Positions 36,545 to 44,290 are shown, counted from the first letter of the stretch. The stretch: 50,759 nt of DNA from Spirochaetaceae bacterium (GCA_025356015.1 JANXYO010000102.1:1-50759), one strand, 5' to 3'. Notes: a model not told the origin generated them from the letters alone. Translations and numbers: made by a program.

Positions 36545-37623
36545 TGCGGCGTTTCGGTCTCGGTGGTCGGCCGGGCGGGAAGGCCGAGGCGCTGGCGCAG
36601 CGAATCGAGCTCGACCTCGCGGAGCACATGGCGCCTCACCCCGCAGCCCTCCAGGGTCTCGACGCGGAGGGAACGGGCAGCGAGGCTGCGGTGGGGCCGC
36701 CTGTCGTCGGTCCAGCGGATCTGGCGCAGCGCTCCGCCCTCGATCTCGATCAGGTTGAGACCCGATCGGCGGACGGCCCTCCCCGCGTTGAAAAGGCAGG
36801 GCGCGAGGCTTCCCTCCTCGCCTGTCGCGAGGCTCGGGGCCATGTCCCTGGACCCGCCATGGAAACGGGCGTTCTTCTCCTCCTGGAGGCGGAGCAGGGC
36901 CTCGAGCACCCCGGCGTCGCTGCCCTCCCTCCCCGCTTCGCCCGCGAGGATGGAATCCATCGAGGCGCGCAGCTCGTCCCGCCGCGTCCGGCTCTCGAAG
37001 AGCGTCCTGCCCGTGTGGCCGAAGATCGTCGCGATGCCAAGTTCGCGCGACGCGCGGTAGAGCCTCAGCTCGGCGTTGTGGAGCCGCCGGGGATCCTTGA
37101 GGTCCTCGGCGTCCCGAATGCGTCGAGGCTTGTCGATGTACGAGTTGACGAAATCCCGGTAGTCCCTCCCCGCGAAGAAGCGGCAGGCCTGGTGGCCGTG
37201 CAGGACAAAGAGCTCGAACTCGCGCCACAAGAGCCTGAGCCCGTGGATGTGGCGGTAGCGGGGGCGGGCCTTGCGCACCAGGCCGAGGTCCCGTTCGCCG
37301 AGCAGCCTTCGCAGCGAGCCCTGGGCGGCGAACTCATCGAGGAGGGCAAAGATCCGCCTCCAGGCCTCGGCGATATCCTTCGACCAGAACGAGCGCAGGT
37401 TTTCGGCATCCCCGTTGAGGACGAGGGTGTAGCCCTCAGGCAGATAGGCAGCCCCGAGGACTGCCTCAACAAGGTCGCGCCGCGGAGCCGCCCTGTCGTG
37501 GTTCCGGCCGTCGCCCAAACCGAGGTCCGAGACGATGACATAGCGGGAGCAAGGGGACAGTCTCTCCTGCGGGCTCCTGTCATGCAGGCCGCGGAAGGAC
37601 TCGAAAAAGGCTCTGTATCTCAT
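36541..37623 (-). CDS. Metallophosphoesterase paralogue with lost metal ligands (probable pseudoenzyme)
   Basis: The 360-residue product aligns along its length with the intact metallophosphoesterase encoded at 38644-39741. Each metal motif is changed: SDFHMGDG becomes SDLGLGDG, DGDVEDL becomes NGDAENL, GNHD becomes GERD, and GHTHRP becomes GHTGRT. HGHQACRFF is kept. The frame is long and open and the fold core looks preserved, so it is not a recent pseudogene. It could bind a ligand or partner rather than hydrolyse phosphoesters. ATG 37623 has AGGGGCG upstream. It follows the PHP gene by 53 bases and precedes pstS. Confidence 0.75.
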   Translation of the reverse strand: MRYRAFFESFRGLHDRSPQERLSPCSRYVIVSDLGLGDGRNHDRAAPRRDLVEAVLGAAYLPEGYTLVLNGDAENLRSFWSKDIAEAWRRIFALLDEFAAQGSLRRLLGERDLGLVRKARPRYRHIHGLRLLWREFELFVLHGHQACRFFAGRDYRDFVNSYIDKPRRIRDAEDLKDPRRLHNAELRLYRASRELGIATIFGHTGRTLFESRTRRDELRASMDSILAGEAGREGSDAGVLEALLRLQEEKNARFHGGSRDMAPSLATGEEGSLAPCLFNAGRAVRRSGLNLIEIEGGALRQIRWTDDRRPHRSLAARSLRVETLEGCGVRRHVLREVELDSLRQRLGLPARPTTETETPH

Positions 37624-37676
37624 GGTTTCGCCCCTGCCTGGGTCGGGCCGCAGGCGTCCCGTCGAATGCCGCGGTT

Positions 37677-38567
37677 CTAGGCCGCGGGCCTGAGTCCAGG
37701 CTTACCGCGTCCGCGTTTGGCGAGGGCCTCGCTCCGCCAGCCTTCGGACCCTAGGACCATGACCCGCTCGTAGCCAAGGCCGGAGAGGATGGCCGCCGCC
37801 TCGCCGAAGGCGAAATCGAGGTCGGCGCTGCGGTGGGAGTCCGAATTGATGGTCGTCGGGATCCCGAGCTCCAGGGCCCTGCCCAGCAGCCGGGGGCTCG
37901 GATAGGGCTCGTCGATGTAGCCACGGGCCATGCCTCCCGTGTTGAGTTCAAGGATCGAGCCCGAGGCGGCCACGGCCCTGAGGGCCGCGTCCGCGAGCTC
38001 GCGGTACCAGGCCTCGCCCTCGTCGAAATATAGGGACCCGCTGTTGTATTTCCGCACGAGGTCGAAATGGCCGATGATGTCGGGGCGCTCGAGTCTGGCC
38101 ATGTCGGCCACGGACGCGAAATAGGCGGCGACGAGGGCGCGGATGTCGCCCCCGAACTGCTCCTCGAGGCCCAGGGCGAAGCTCGCGGGGCTGTCGTCCA
38201 TCTGCCAGGGAAGGCCGACTTCGGTCCGACCCACGAAATGCACCGAGCCGATGCGGTAGTCGAAGCCCGAGAAGGCCGGATCCGAGGGGCCGATGAGATC
38301 GGGTATGTAGTCGACCTCGAGGCCAGTCCAGACCGAGATCCTTCCGCGGTAGAGACGCCTGAGCGAGTCGATCTCGGTCCTGTAGCGCTCGAGGGTCGAG
38401 GGCCAGCGGCCCAGCCCGATGCACCAGGTCGAGGGGAAGGGCAGGGGGGCGTGGGAGGAGAAGCCCAGGGCCGACATGTCCCGGTCCAGGGCGGCCTCGA
38501 CATACGCGAGGGGCCGCTCGGCGCCGTCGCAGAAATCGCAGTGGCAGTGATAGTTCGTCCAGCTCAT
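37677..38567 (-). CDS. PHP-family phosphatase (histidinol-phosphatase-like)
   Basis: The PHP superfamily uses a trinuclear metal centre to cleave phosphomonoesters. The 296-residue product starts with NYHCHCDFCDGA (HxH ligands), then FSSHAPLPFP, TGLEVDYIPD, RIGSVHFVG, RPDIIGHFDLVRKYN, SILELNTGGMARG and TTINSDSHRSADL, matching HisK/HisJ-type histidinol-phosphate phosphatases. ATG 38567 has AAGGAGG upstream. With no his genes nearby and a Pho-box array in front, scavenging of phosphate from phosphoesters is as likely as histidine synthesis. Confidence 0.85.
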   Translation of the reverse strand: MSWTNYHCHCDFCDGAERPLAYVEAALDRDMSALGFSSHAPLPFPSTWCIGLGRWPSTLERYRTEIDSLRRLYRGRISVWTGLEVDYIPDLIGPSDPAFSGFDYRIGSVHFVGRTEVGLPWQMDDSPASFALGLEEQFGGDIRALVAAYFASVADMARLERPDIIGHFDLVRKYNSGSLYFDEGEAWYRELADAALRAVAASGSILELNTGGMARGYIDEPYPSPRLLGRALELGIPTTINSDSHRSADLDFAFGEAAAILSGLGYERVMVLGSEGWRSEALAKRGRGKPGLRPAA

Positions 38568-38592
38568 CGTCTTCCTCCTTCCCGTAGGCAGA

Positions 38593-38636
38593 AAGATGGT
38601 CGGTCTTTCGTGAGAATCCCGTGAGGCTGGCGATAG
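38593..38636 (-). promoter_or_regulatory. Pho-box-like array upstream of the PHP phosphatase gene
   Basis: The minus strand reads as four contiguous 11-mers: CTATCGCCAGC, CTCACGGGATT, CTCACGAAAGA and CCGACCATCTT. The middle two match each other at CTCACG. The array ends 25 bases before the ATG, so it is promoter-proximal; no good -10 is visible. Confidence 0.65.
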
Positions 38637-38643
38637 ATTCGGG

Positions 38644-39741
38644 CTAATTCGGCCTTGTCTGGGGCCAGAGACCTGAGGCCCTGTCGCCGAGGAGCTCGAT
38701 CCTGGCGAAGACCTGGTCGAGGTAGTCCTGGCGGAGGAGGTAGCGCGAATAGGGGCTTCCATCGAGCGTCGTCGAGCCCAGGGCCTCGCGCCGTATGTAC
38801 TCGCGCGCCGAACCCTCGCCGGCCCAGTGGACGAGGCCGATGGCTCCGCCCTCGATCTCGAGGGCGGTGACCCCGTGCCTCCCCGTGGCGCAGCCGGAGT
38901 TGAACATGCAGGGGATGAGGAGGCCGCGCTCCTCGTAGAGGCTCCTCGAGAGAGCATATTTCATGTCCCGGTCCTCGAGCCGCTCGAGCTCGATCCGGTA
39001 GATGCCGACGAGCTCGGCGATCTTCCGGCGGCGCTCAGGCTCGGCGAGGGAGTACTCGCGCAGCTGCTCCTCGATCGCCCATCGCAGGCTGTCGTACTTC
39101 GTGAGCGACTCGAACAGGGGCCGGTGGGTGTGGCCGGAGATCGACACGATCCCGAGGCGCTTCGAGGCCCGGTAGATCCGGCGCTCCTGCTTGAACTTGT
39201 GCCGCGAGTCGCCCGATATGCTCGTGTTGCGGATCCTCAGGGGCTTGGCCAGGTAGCGGACCACGAAGTCCGAGATGTAGTCGCGTTTCACGAAGAAGCG
39301 CGAGGCCTGGTGGCCATGGAACACGAAGATGCGCCTTCCGCGGCGTTCGAGCACGAGGCCGTGGAGGAGCTCGAAGGGGTAGTCGGGCTCTGTGAGGAGG
39401 CCGAGGTCGTGGTTGCCGACGATCTTCCTCAGCCGACCCTCCCTCGCGAAGGCATGAAAGATGTCATAGAGCTCGCTCCAGGCCGAGCGGATCTCCGGCA
39501 TGCGGAACTTGCTCAGGTCCTCGACGTCCCCGTCGAGGACGAGGGTGTAGCCGCGCTCGAAGTACCAGCGCGCGAGGATAGTCAGCACGAGGTCGCGGTT
39601 CCATTCGAGGTCGTCGCGCCTGCCCCCGTCACCCATGTGGAAGTCGCTGAAGAAGACGTAGCGAGGGGCGTCGTCGAGGCGCTCGGTCGGGCAGGCGGCG
39701 ATGAGCTCCTCGAAGGAGCTCAGGAAATCCGCGAATTTCAT
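38644..39741 (-). CDS. Calcineurin-like metallophosphoesterase
   Basis: The 365-residue product carries the full set of metal-binding motifs: SDFHMGDG (DxH), DGDVEDL (GDxxD), GNHDLGLL, FHGHQASRFF and SGHTHRPLFES. It belongs to the large cytosolic phosphoesterase superfamily; the substrate is unknown. A conserved C-terminal region (MFNSGCATGRHGVTALEIEG) is shared with its ligand-less paralogue at 36541-37623. ATG 39741 has GGAGG five bases upstream. It lies after the STAS-ATPase pair on the same strand, with a GC-rich hairpin between. Confidence 0.87.
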   Translation of the reverse strand: MKFADFLSSFEELIAACPTERLDDAPRYVFFSDFHMGDGGRRDDLEWNRDLVLTILARWYFERGYTLVLDGDVEDLSKFRMPEIRSAWSELYDIFHAFAREGRLRKIVGNHDLGLLTEPDYPFELLHGLVLERRGRRIFVFHGHQASRFFVKRDYISDFVVRYLAKPLRIRNTSISGDSRHKFKQERRIYRASKRLGIVSISGHTHRPLFESLTKYDSLRWAIEEQLREYSLAEPERRRKIAELVGIYRIELERLEDRDMKYALSRSLYEERGLLIPCMFNSGCATGRHGVTALEIEGGAIGLVHWAGEGSAREYIRREALGSTTLDGSPYSRYLLRQDYLDQVFARIELLGDRASGLWPQTRPN

Positions 39742-39760
39742 CGAACCTCCCGGGGGATGT

Positions 39761-39799
39761 CCCCCCACAGGGGCGATTCTCGCTTCCCCGCGTGGGGGG
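39761..39799 (-). other. GC-rich hairpin before the metallophosphoesterase gene
   Basis: Arms CCCCCCAC (39761-39768) and GTGGGGGG (39792-39799) enclose a loop with a second CCCC/GGGG pairing. It sits in the 84-base gap between the ATPase stop and the metallophosphoesterase ribosome site. It could be an attenuator or processing site; there is no U-tract. Confidence 0.4.
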
Positions 39800-39825
39800 G
39801 CGGTTAGGATTCCATGAGCATTATG

Positions 39826-40359
39826 TCAATCGGATCCCCCGGAGAACCAGCGGACCACGCCGACCTTCCGGCGCGAGGCGTCGTAGATCATGCCGCCGTT
39901 CCAGTACTCCAATGCGGCCACGAGGCTGTTCCCCCCGTCCTCGGCGTCGCTCCGGGGGCCGCGGTAGCTGGCCAGGTCCAGGAATGCGTCGAAGTCCTCC
40001 TCGAAGAGGGCGGTCTGCCGCCGGCGGTAGAAATCGTTCCACGCCTCAAGCTCGGAGAATCCCTCCCCCTCGTCCTCGACGATGAAGCGGGCGCGCTTGC
40101 GCAGGTCGTACCAGACCCTGAGCCTCTTCGCGCTGTCGCAGCGATTCCCGTGCTTGACCCCATTCTTGATGATCTCGGAGAGCTGCTGCTCGAGGAGATT
40201 CCCCTCGCGGAAAGCGGGCGGGCAGTCGGCAAGGACAGCGAGGGTGTAGTCGCGTATCTTGGAGAAGATGCTCGGAAACTCGATATGGCGCATGCCCTGG
40301 GCGTCGAAGAGCTCGTTCCTGTCGTCGACGATGAGCTTCCGGACGATGAGGGTCTTCAC
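39826..40359 (-). CDS. HATPase-type serine kinase / anti-sigma-like protein (RsbW-like)
   Basis: The 177-residue product has the GHKL ATPase boxes: N-box LSEIIKNGVKHGNR, G1 VEDEGEGFSE, and a G2-like GGNSLVAALEYWNGGMIYD. This is the architecture of partner-switching kinases (RsbW/SpoIIAB) that phosphorylate a STAS antagonist and hold a target protein inactive. An insert of about 30 residues separates G1 and G2. Its ATG overlaps the STAS gene stop (ATGA), the classic pairing. No sigma factor gene is nearby, so the target is unknown. Confidence 0.85.
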   Translation of the reverse strand: MKTLIVRKLIVDDRNELFDAQGMRHIEFPSIFSKIRDYTLAVLADCPPAFREGNLLEQQLSEIIKNGVKHGNRCDSAKRLRVWYDLRKRARFIVEDEGEGFSELEAWNDFYRRRQTALFEEDFDAFLDLASYRGPRSDAEDGGNSLVAALEYWNGGMIYDASRRKVGVVRWFSGGSD

Positions 40360-40706
40360 CTGGTCCCCCGCGCGGTAACGGCCTCGCCGGGACCCGGAGC
40401 CCCCATCCTCATCAGGGGGAGGATGCTGGTCATCGCGAGGACCCGACGCGGGCCCCCGCCGAGGCCCACGAAGCTGAGCTCACCGCCCAGGCGCTTCGCC
40501 GCCTGGAGGATGCCGATGATCGCGCCCACCCCCGTGCTGTCCAGGTAGCGGAGCTCCGACATTTCGAACACCAGACGCCTAACCCCCGACTCCATCTTAC
40601 CCAGCACCGCCGCCTTGAACCGCGGCGCGTTGTAGAGGTCGCAGTCGCCCGCCATGCGCACGACGATGCGCGACCCCGACTCATGCTCGCTGAATGACCA
40701 TTCCAT
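40356..40706 (-). CDS. STAS-domain anti-sigma-factor antagonist (RsbV/SpoIIAA-like)
   Basis: The 116-residue product is a single STAS domain with the phosphorylatable serine in RYLDSTGVGAIIGILQAA. In partner switching the unphosphorylated form binds and neutralises the ATPase-type kinase. ATG 40706 has GGAGG five bases upstream. It is the first gene of a minus-strand operon with the kinase, behind a Pho-box-like array that faces the divergent phosphatase gene. Confidence 0.9.
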   Translation of the reverse strand: MEWSFSEHESGSRIVVRMAGDCDLYNAPRFKAAVLGKMESGVRRLVFEMSELRYLDSTGVGAIIGILQAAKRLGGELSFVGLGGGPRRVLAMTSILPLMRMGAPGPGEAVTARGTR

Positions 40707-40742
40707 GTTTTCCTCCTCGGCGTCGGCCCAAGATCTGGGGTC

Positions 40743-40786
40743 AGGACCGTCAGGTTTCCGTGAGGACGGCGCTAGAAACCGGCTAA
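40743..40786 (-). promoter_or_regulatory. Pho-box-like array upstream of the STAS-ATPase operon
   Basis: The minus strand reads TTAGCCGGTTT, CTAGCGCCGTC, CTCACGGAAAC and CTGACGGTCCT, four contiguous 11-mers with the CTnAC/TTAGC start. The array ends 36 bases before the STAS ATG. A second array for the divergent phosphatase gene starts 10 bases to the right. Confidence 0.65.
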
Positions 40787-40796
40787 TAGCGCCGGC

Positions 40797-40839
40797 CAAA
40801 CGCTGGCCTAACCATCGCCTAACCGAAGGGGCGGAGAAT
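40797..40839 (+). promoter_or_regulatory. Pho-box-like array and -10 of the SpoIIE-type phosphatase gene
   Basis: The plus strand reads CAAACGCTGGC, CTAACCATCGC and CTAACCGAAGG as contiguous 11-mers (40797-40829). Four bases later comes GAGAAT (40834-40839), a four-of-six match to the -10 consensus, with the same geometry as at pstS. GGAGG at 40852 and the ATG at 40861 follow. Confidence 0.72.
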
Positions 40840-40860
40840 GCGCTCAATTACGGAGGGCGG

Positions 40861-42069
40861 ATGAAAGAGAAGCTTCTGAGGGAGGTCGAGGCGGGCAGGC
40901 TCTACAGCTCGTCGGCCCTGCGCGCCGCGCGCCATTTCTGGACCGTGGCCGAGGGCGCGAAGGCGAGCGAGCTGGCGGACGAGCTTCAGGAGGCGGTGGA
41001 CATCGTCGTTGTGGCCGTGCTCGACGCCTCGGGCGGACCCCTCGGTGTGATCCCGAGGGAGCGGCTTTTCGCCCTCCTCTCCAAGCCCTTCGGCCGCGAG
41101 ATCCTGGGGCGCACAAACGTGGGCGAGCTGGCCCAGCCGGCTCCCTGCTTCGACGCGCACGCGGGCATCTTCGCGGTCGCCGCCGAAGCCCTTGGAGCCG
41201 ACAGCGAACTCAGGATTCCCTTCCTCATCCTGGTCGACGGCGGGGGTGGCTTCAAGGGTGTGCTCTCATCCCGGGACCTCGCCGCCTATCTCTCCCGCAT
41301 GACCCAGGACGACATCGAGCTCGCCGGCAGGCTCCAGGAAAGGCTCCAGGACGGTAACGAAGAGCTGGGCGGCGGGGCCCTGAGCTTCGAGGCATGGTCC
41401 CGGGCGGCCAAAGGCGTGGGCGGCGACTTTTGCTTCACCAAGCGGCTCGAGGGTGGGCGGTCCTTCCTCGCGTTGTGCGACGTTTCCGGGAAAGGCGTGG
41501 CGGCCTCGCTTGTCGTGGCCATGGTCTGGGGCATGCTCAGGATGCATGACTACGGCCGGGACCTCGTCCACCTCGTCGGCAGGCTCAACCAGGCCGTCGT
41601 CGAGACCTTCCATCTCGAGAAGTACCTCACCGGATTCTTCGCCGTCTTCGACCCCTCCAGCGGGGAGCTCCGGGTCGCGGACATGGGCCACGGCCACGGC
41701 CTCCTCCTGCGCGCTGGCCGGGTCTACGCCCTGCGCGGCGGGAAGAGCAACCTTCCAGTGGGCGTGGAGACCGAGGTCGAGGTCCAGGTGGAGCGCTGGC
41801 GCCTCGTTCCCGGCGACCGGCTCTTCGTGTTCAGCGACGGCCTCACCGAGCAGGAGGACGCGGGCGGCAGCGAGTTCGGCGAGGCCCGCCTCGTCGCGGC
41901 CCTGAAGCGCCGGCTGGGCGGGGAAGGACCCATCGGGGCCCGGCTCGCGGCCGCGCTCGACGCCTACCGCGGCGGGATTCCCCAGCAGGACGACATGTCC
42001 TTCATGCTCCTGTCCTACCGCGGCCTTGGTCACCGGGCCCGCGACGCCGAGGGCAAGGAAGGGAATTAA
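40861..42069 (+). CDS. CBS-domain SpoIIE/PP2C-type serine phosphatase (RsbU-like)
   Basis: The 402-residue product has an N-terminal CBS pair (about 25-165; GVIPRERLFALLSKPFGREI, LILVDGGGGFKGVLSSRDLA). A short helix (MTQDDIELAGRLQERLQ) leads to a PP2C domain with metal-binding motifs AAKGVGGDFCF, LCDVSGKGVAASL, VADMGHGHGLLL, FSDGLTEQED and QQDDMSFMLL. RsbU-type phosphatases dephosphorylate STAS antagonists and release the target of the kinase, so this completes a partner switch with the divergent STAS-ATPase pair. The CBS pair may sense an adenine nucleotide. The long in-frame extension upstream crosses the promoter and is not coding. Confidence 0.9.
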   Translation: MKEKLLREVEAGRLYSSSALRAARHFWTVAEGAKASELADELQEAVDIVVVAVLDASGGPLGVIPRERLFALLSKPFGREILGRTNVGELAQPAPCFDAHAGIFAVAAEALGADSELRIPFLILVDGGGGFKGVLSSRDLAAYLSRMTQDDIELAGRLQERLQDGNEELGGGALSFEAWSRAAKGVGGDFCFTKRLEGGRSFLALCDVSGKGVAASLVVAMVWGMLRMHDYGRDLVHLVGRLNQAVVETFHLEKYLTGFFAVFDPSSGELRVADMGHGHGLLLRAGRVYALRGGKSNLPVGVETEVEVQVERWRLVPGDRLFVFSDGLTEQEDAGGSEFGEARLVAALKRRLGGEGPIGARLAAALDAYRGGIPQQDDMSFMLLSYRGLGHRARDAEGKEGN

Positions 42070-42110
42070 CCGATTTCTAATCCTTCCCCGGCCAGCCCCG
42101 GCGCGATACT
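42066..42110 (+). promoter_or_regulatory. Pho-box-like repeats and promoter of the histone-like gene
   Basis: TTAACCGATTT (42066-42076) and CTAATCCTTCC (42077-42087) are contiguous 11-mers; the first differs from the pstS unit TTAACCGTTTT at one base. A weak third unit and GATACT (42105-42110, four of six to -10) follow. The first unit starts three bases from the preceding stop. Confidence 0.65.
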
Positions 42111-42155
42111 GGAAATCAAATCACCCGCGGCGCGCGGGAAAGCAGTGAGGTCCCC

Positions 42156-42539
42156 ATGTCCAAGACAGTGCGCGAAAACATCGACAAGGCCACAAGGCTC
42201 ATCTCCAGACGCGAGGCTGATCTCGAGGAAACGGTCCTAGCCGAGCTCAATGCGGCCCTCGGCGCCGTGAAGGCCCAGCTCGAGGAGCGCAAGGCCCTCA
42301 AAAGCGTCCTGCGGGAGTCGGCCAAGCTCCTCGAGGCCAGCGCGAAGGACCTGGGCAAGGTAGTGCGGAAGGTCAAGAAGGCGGCCGAGGCGTCGGCCAA
42401 GGCCAGGAAAGCCTCGGCGCTGGCGGAGAAGGCGCGCGCCAAAAGCCGCGCCCCTGCCAAGGCGGCGCCCCCGAAGGGCGGAGCAACCAGGCCAGCCGCC
42501 AGGCCTCCTTCCCCGGCCAAGAGCGAGGCCCAGACCTAG
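42156..42539 (+). CDS. Histone-H1-like basic protein
   Basis: The 127-residue product has a helical, charged N-terminal half (ENIDKATRLISRREADLEET). A Lys/Ala/Pro-rich tail follows (KVVRKVKKAAEASAKARK, PAKAAPPKGG), composed like bacterial H1/Hc1-type proteins, which bind and compact DNA. GAGG lies five bases before the ATG. The tail resembles that of the MarR-type regulator at 7723-8439. The Pho-box-like repeats suggest it is made under phosphate starvation; that is an inference. Confidence 0.75.
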   Translation: MSKTVRENIDKATRLISRREADLEETVLAELNAALGAVKAQLEERKALKSVLRESAKLLEASAKDLGKVVRKVKKAAEASAKARKASALAEKARAKSRAPAKAAPPKGGATRPAARPPSPAKSEAQT

Positions 42540-42664
42540 TCGGCTGGCCGCGATGAGCGAGGGGGTGAATATGGGCGTGGCGACCTTAAGGCTCGCCTGG
42601 CCCGTCCCTCCCTCGTCCCGGTCTTCTTGCTCATGCCGAGGCGGGAAGCCCGCCTCCTCATCCC

Positions 42665-42828
42665 TTTCCCGGCGTGAGAACACCCTCATGGCCCACCTGT
42701 CCGCGGAGAGCTTGGCCTCCTTCTTGAGTTCGGCCAAGACCTCAGATAGCCCCTCTGCGTCGAGCTCGGCCCCGGCCTCGAGGACCACGACGGCCACGCT
42801 CACCGTCAGCAGGGGCATGCGGCGTTCC
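42665..42828 (-). pseudogene. Detached C-terminal remnant of a GGDEF domain
   Basis: Out of frame with the EAL-CBS gene, this stretch reads RMPLLTVSVAVVVLEAGAEL, then GLSEVLAELKKEAKLSADRW. It resembles the last strands and helix of the GGDEF domain found in EAL-CBS-GGDEF proteins. The middle of that domain, including the GG(D/E)EF active loop, is absent, so a deletion joined the two ends out of frame near 42,820-42,835. The rest of the 42,540-42,805 gap shows no other gene. Confidence 0.65.
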
Positions 42829-44197
42829 CGGCCCGGTCGCCGTTGCGGAAGCCATAGCGGTCGTTGAAGGGCTTGAAATTGTCGAAGTCTAAATAGGCGA
42901 AGGCCACGCCCCGGCCGGGATCGGCGAGGCGGAGGGCGCAGACCTCGGCGACGCGGAGGTTGCCCGGAAGCCTCGTGAGCGGATTCTGGTCGCGGGCCTC
43001 GGCGAGTTCGCGCTCCGCCACCAGGCCGAGCAGTTGCTCGGCGGGCAGGAGCCCGGCGTAGCGCCCTCCCTCGGTGAACACCACCCCGCCGCCGTCGGTT
43101 TGGTCGCCGTAGAGCTCGACGATGCGCGCGAGCTCGGTGCCGAGGGGGGCGCTCGGGGCGCGGACGAGGAAGGCCGTGGGGCCGAACTCGGTCGCCATGT
43201 GCTCGAGGAGGGAGATGCCGTAGGGCGAGTAGACATAGCGCCGGAAGTCGCGCTCGCGGTAGATTCCCACGGGTTCGCCCTCCTCGTCGACCACTGGTAT
43301 CATGGAGGCTTCGGGGTCCTTCCTGAAGCGGGCCAGCACCGAGGCGATGTCGGAGCCGAGGGCGACCGGCTCGGTCCGCAGGATGCATTCCTCGCCGATC
43401 CTGCCCGACTGGGATTGGGCCCGGCGGTCCTCGCCGCCCGCAGCCGCCTCGGGATATTGCAGCGACAGGCTCGCGGTGTCGAGGCTGGGCCGGGCGATGT
43501 AGAAGCCCTGGACCATGTCGCAGCCCGCGCGGGCGCAGAGCCTGAGCTCCTGCTCGGTCTCGACCCCCTCGGCCACGACGCTGATCCCCATGAGATGGGC
43601 CATGCCCGCCACCTTCTCGAGGAAGGCGGCCTTGCGCGGGTCGTCGGCGGCACCGCTCACGAAATAGCGGTCGACCTTCACGATGTCGGGTTCGGCGCGG
43701 TGGAGTAGCTTGAGGCCGGCGTAACCCGAGCCGAAGCCGTCGAGCGCAATGCGGAAGCCCTGATTCCTGTACGCCGAGATGACCCGGTCGAAGCCCGTCC
43801 GGCTGTCGGGTTCGTGGAGCTCCGAGAGTTCGAACACGATCCGCGAGGGTCTGAGGCCCACGGCTTCGGCTATCCTCAGCGTGTTGCCCGTGGCGTAGTC
43901 GGGCATCTGGAGCAGGCGGTTGTCCATATTATAGAAGATCTTGGCCTTGCCGAGCCCGGCCCTGGCGAAGGCGCCGAAGGCCTTGGCCCTAAGCTCAAGG
44001 TCGAGGGCGTAGAGGACACCCTCGGCGTAGGCGCGGTCGAAGACCTCGGTGATGCTGCCGAAGCCTGCCTCGTCCCAGCCGCGAAGGAGGGCTTCGAAGC
44101 CGTAGGTTGTCCCATTCGCGAAGAGGGCGATGGGCTGGAACGCGAACTGCAGGCGGGTGAGGGCGGTGCTCCATTCTGGCGACAGGACTGTGTTCAT
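42806..44197 (-). CDS. EAL-CBS protein with a truncated GGDEF domain (cyclic-di-GMP phosphodiesterase-like)
   Basis: EAL domains hydrolyse cyclic di-GMP. Here residues ~15-245 carry GFEALLRGW, FYNMDN, IVFELSE, PDIVKVDR, VVAEGVETEQEL and MVQGFYIARP. The DDFG metal motif reads LDGFGSG: the second Asp is Gly (GAC GGC, near 43,740), so activity may be weak or lost. A CBS pair follows (~275-400), then NPLTRLPGN and LDFDNFKPFNDRYGFRNGD, the first ~50 residues of a GGDEF domain. It then runs out of frame into AGNAACPC and a TGA. It is probably a sensor or binding protein now. It is transcribed divergently from the chemoreceptor. Confidence 0.82.
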   Translation of the reverse strand: MNTVLSPEWSTALTRLQFAFQPIALFANGTTYGFEALLRGWDEAGFGSITEVFDRAYAEGVLYALDLELRAKAFGAFARAGLGKAKIFYNMDNRLLQMPDYATGNTLRIAEAVGLRPSRIVFELSELHEPDSRTGFDRVISAYRNQGFRIALDGFGSGYAGLKLLHRAEPDIVKVDRYFVSGAADDPRKAAFLEKVAGMAHLMGISVVAEGVETEQELRLCARAGCDMVQGFYIARPSLDTASLSLQYPEAAAGGEDRRAQSQSGRIGEECILRTEPVALGSDIASVLARFRKDPEASMIPVVDEEGEPVGIYRERDFRRYVYSPYGISLLEHMATEFGPTAFLVRAPSAPLGTELARIVELYGDQTDGGGVVFTEGGRYAGLLPAEQLLGLVAERELAEARDQNPLTRLPGNLRVAEVCALRLADPGRGVAFAYLDFDNFKPFNDRYGFRNGDRAGNAACPC

Positions 44198-44214
44198 TCT
44201 TTCCCTCCGGCACG

Positions 44215-44257
44215 ATGATAGCCACCCAGCTCCAGCACTCCGTGAAGATGGTGTTAA
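44215..44257 (-). promoter_or_regulatory. Pho-box-like repeats and promoter of the EAL-CBS gene
   Basis: The minus strand reads TTAACACCATC, TTCACGGAGTG and CTGGAGCTGGG as contiguous 11-mers (44257-44225). After a four-base gap comes TATCAT (44220-44215), five of six to the -10 consensus. The gap equals that at pstS. Confidence 0.65.
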
Positions 44258-44290
44258 TTGCCGATAAATGCCCGGGACCGGGCCCGCGAT

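Noticed and set aside
39742-39825. Pho box in front of the intact metallophosphoesterase gene
   Set aside because: Only one CTAACCG unit is visible, without an adjacent 11-bp partner; the gene more likely depends on the STAS operon promoter.
42237-43388. 383-codon minus-strand frame across the EAL gene and the histone-like gene
   Set aside because: Only its GGDEF-remnant part (42665-42828) is protein-like; the rest is antisense or out of frame to real genes.
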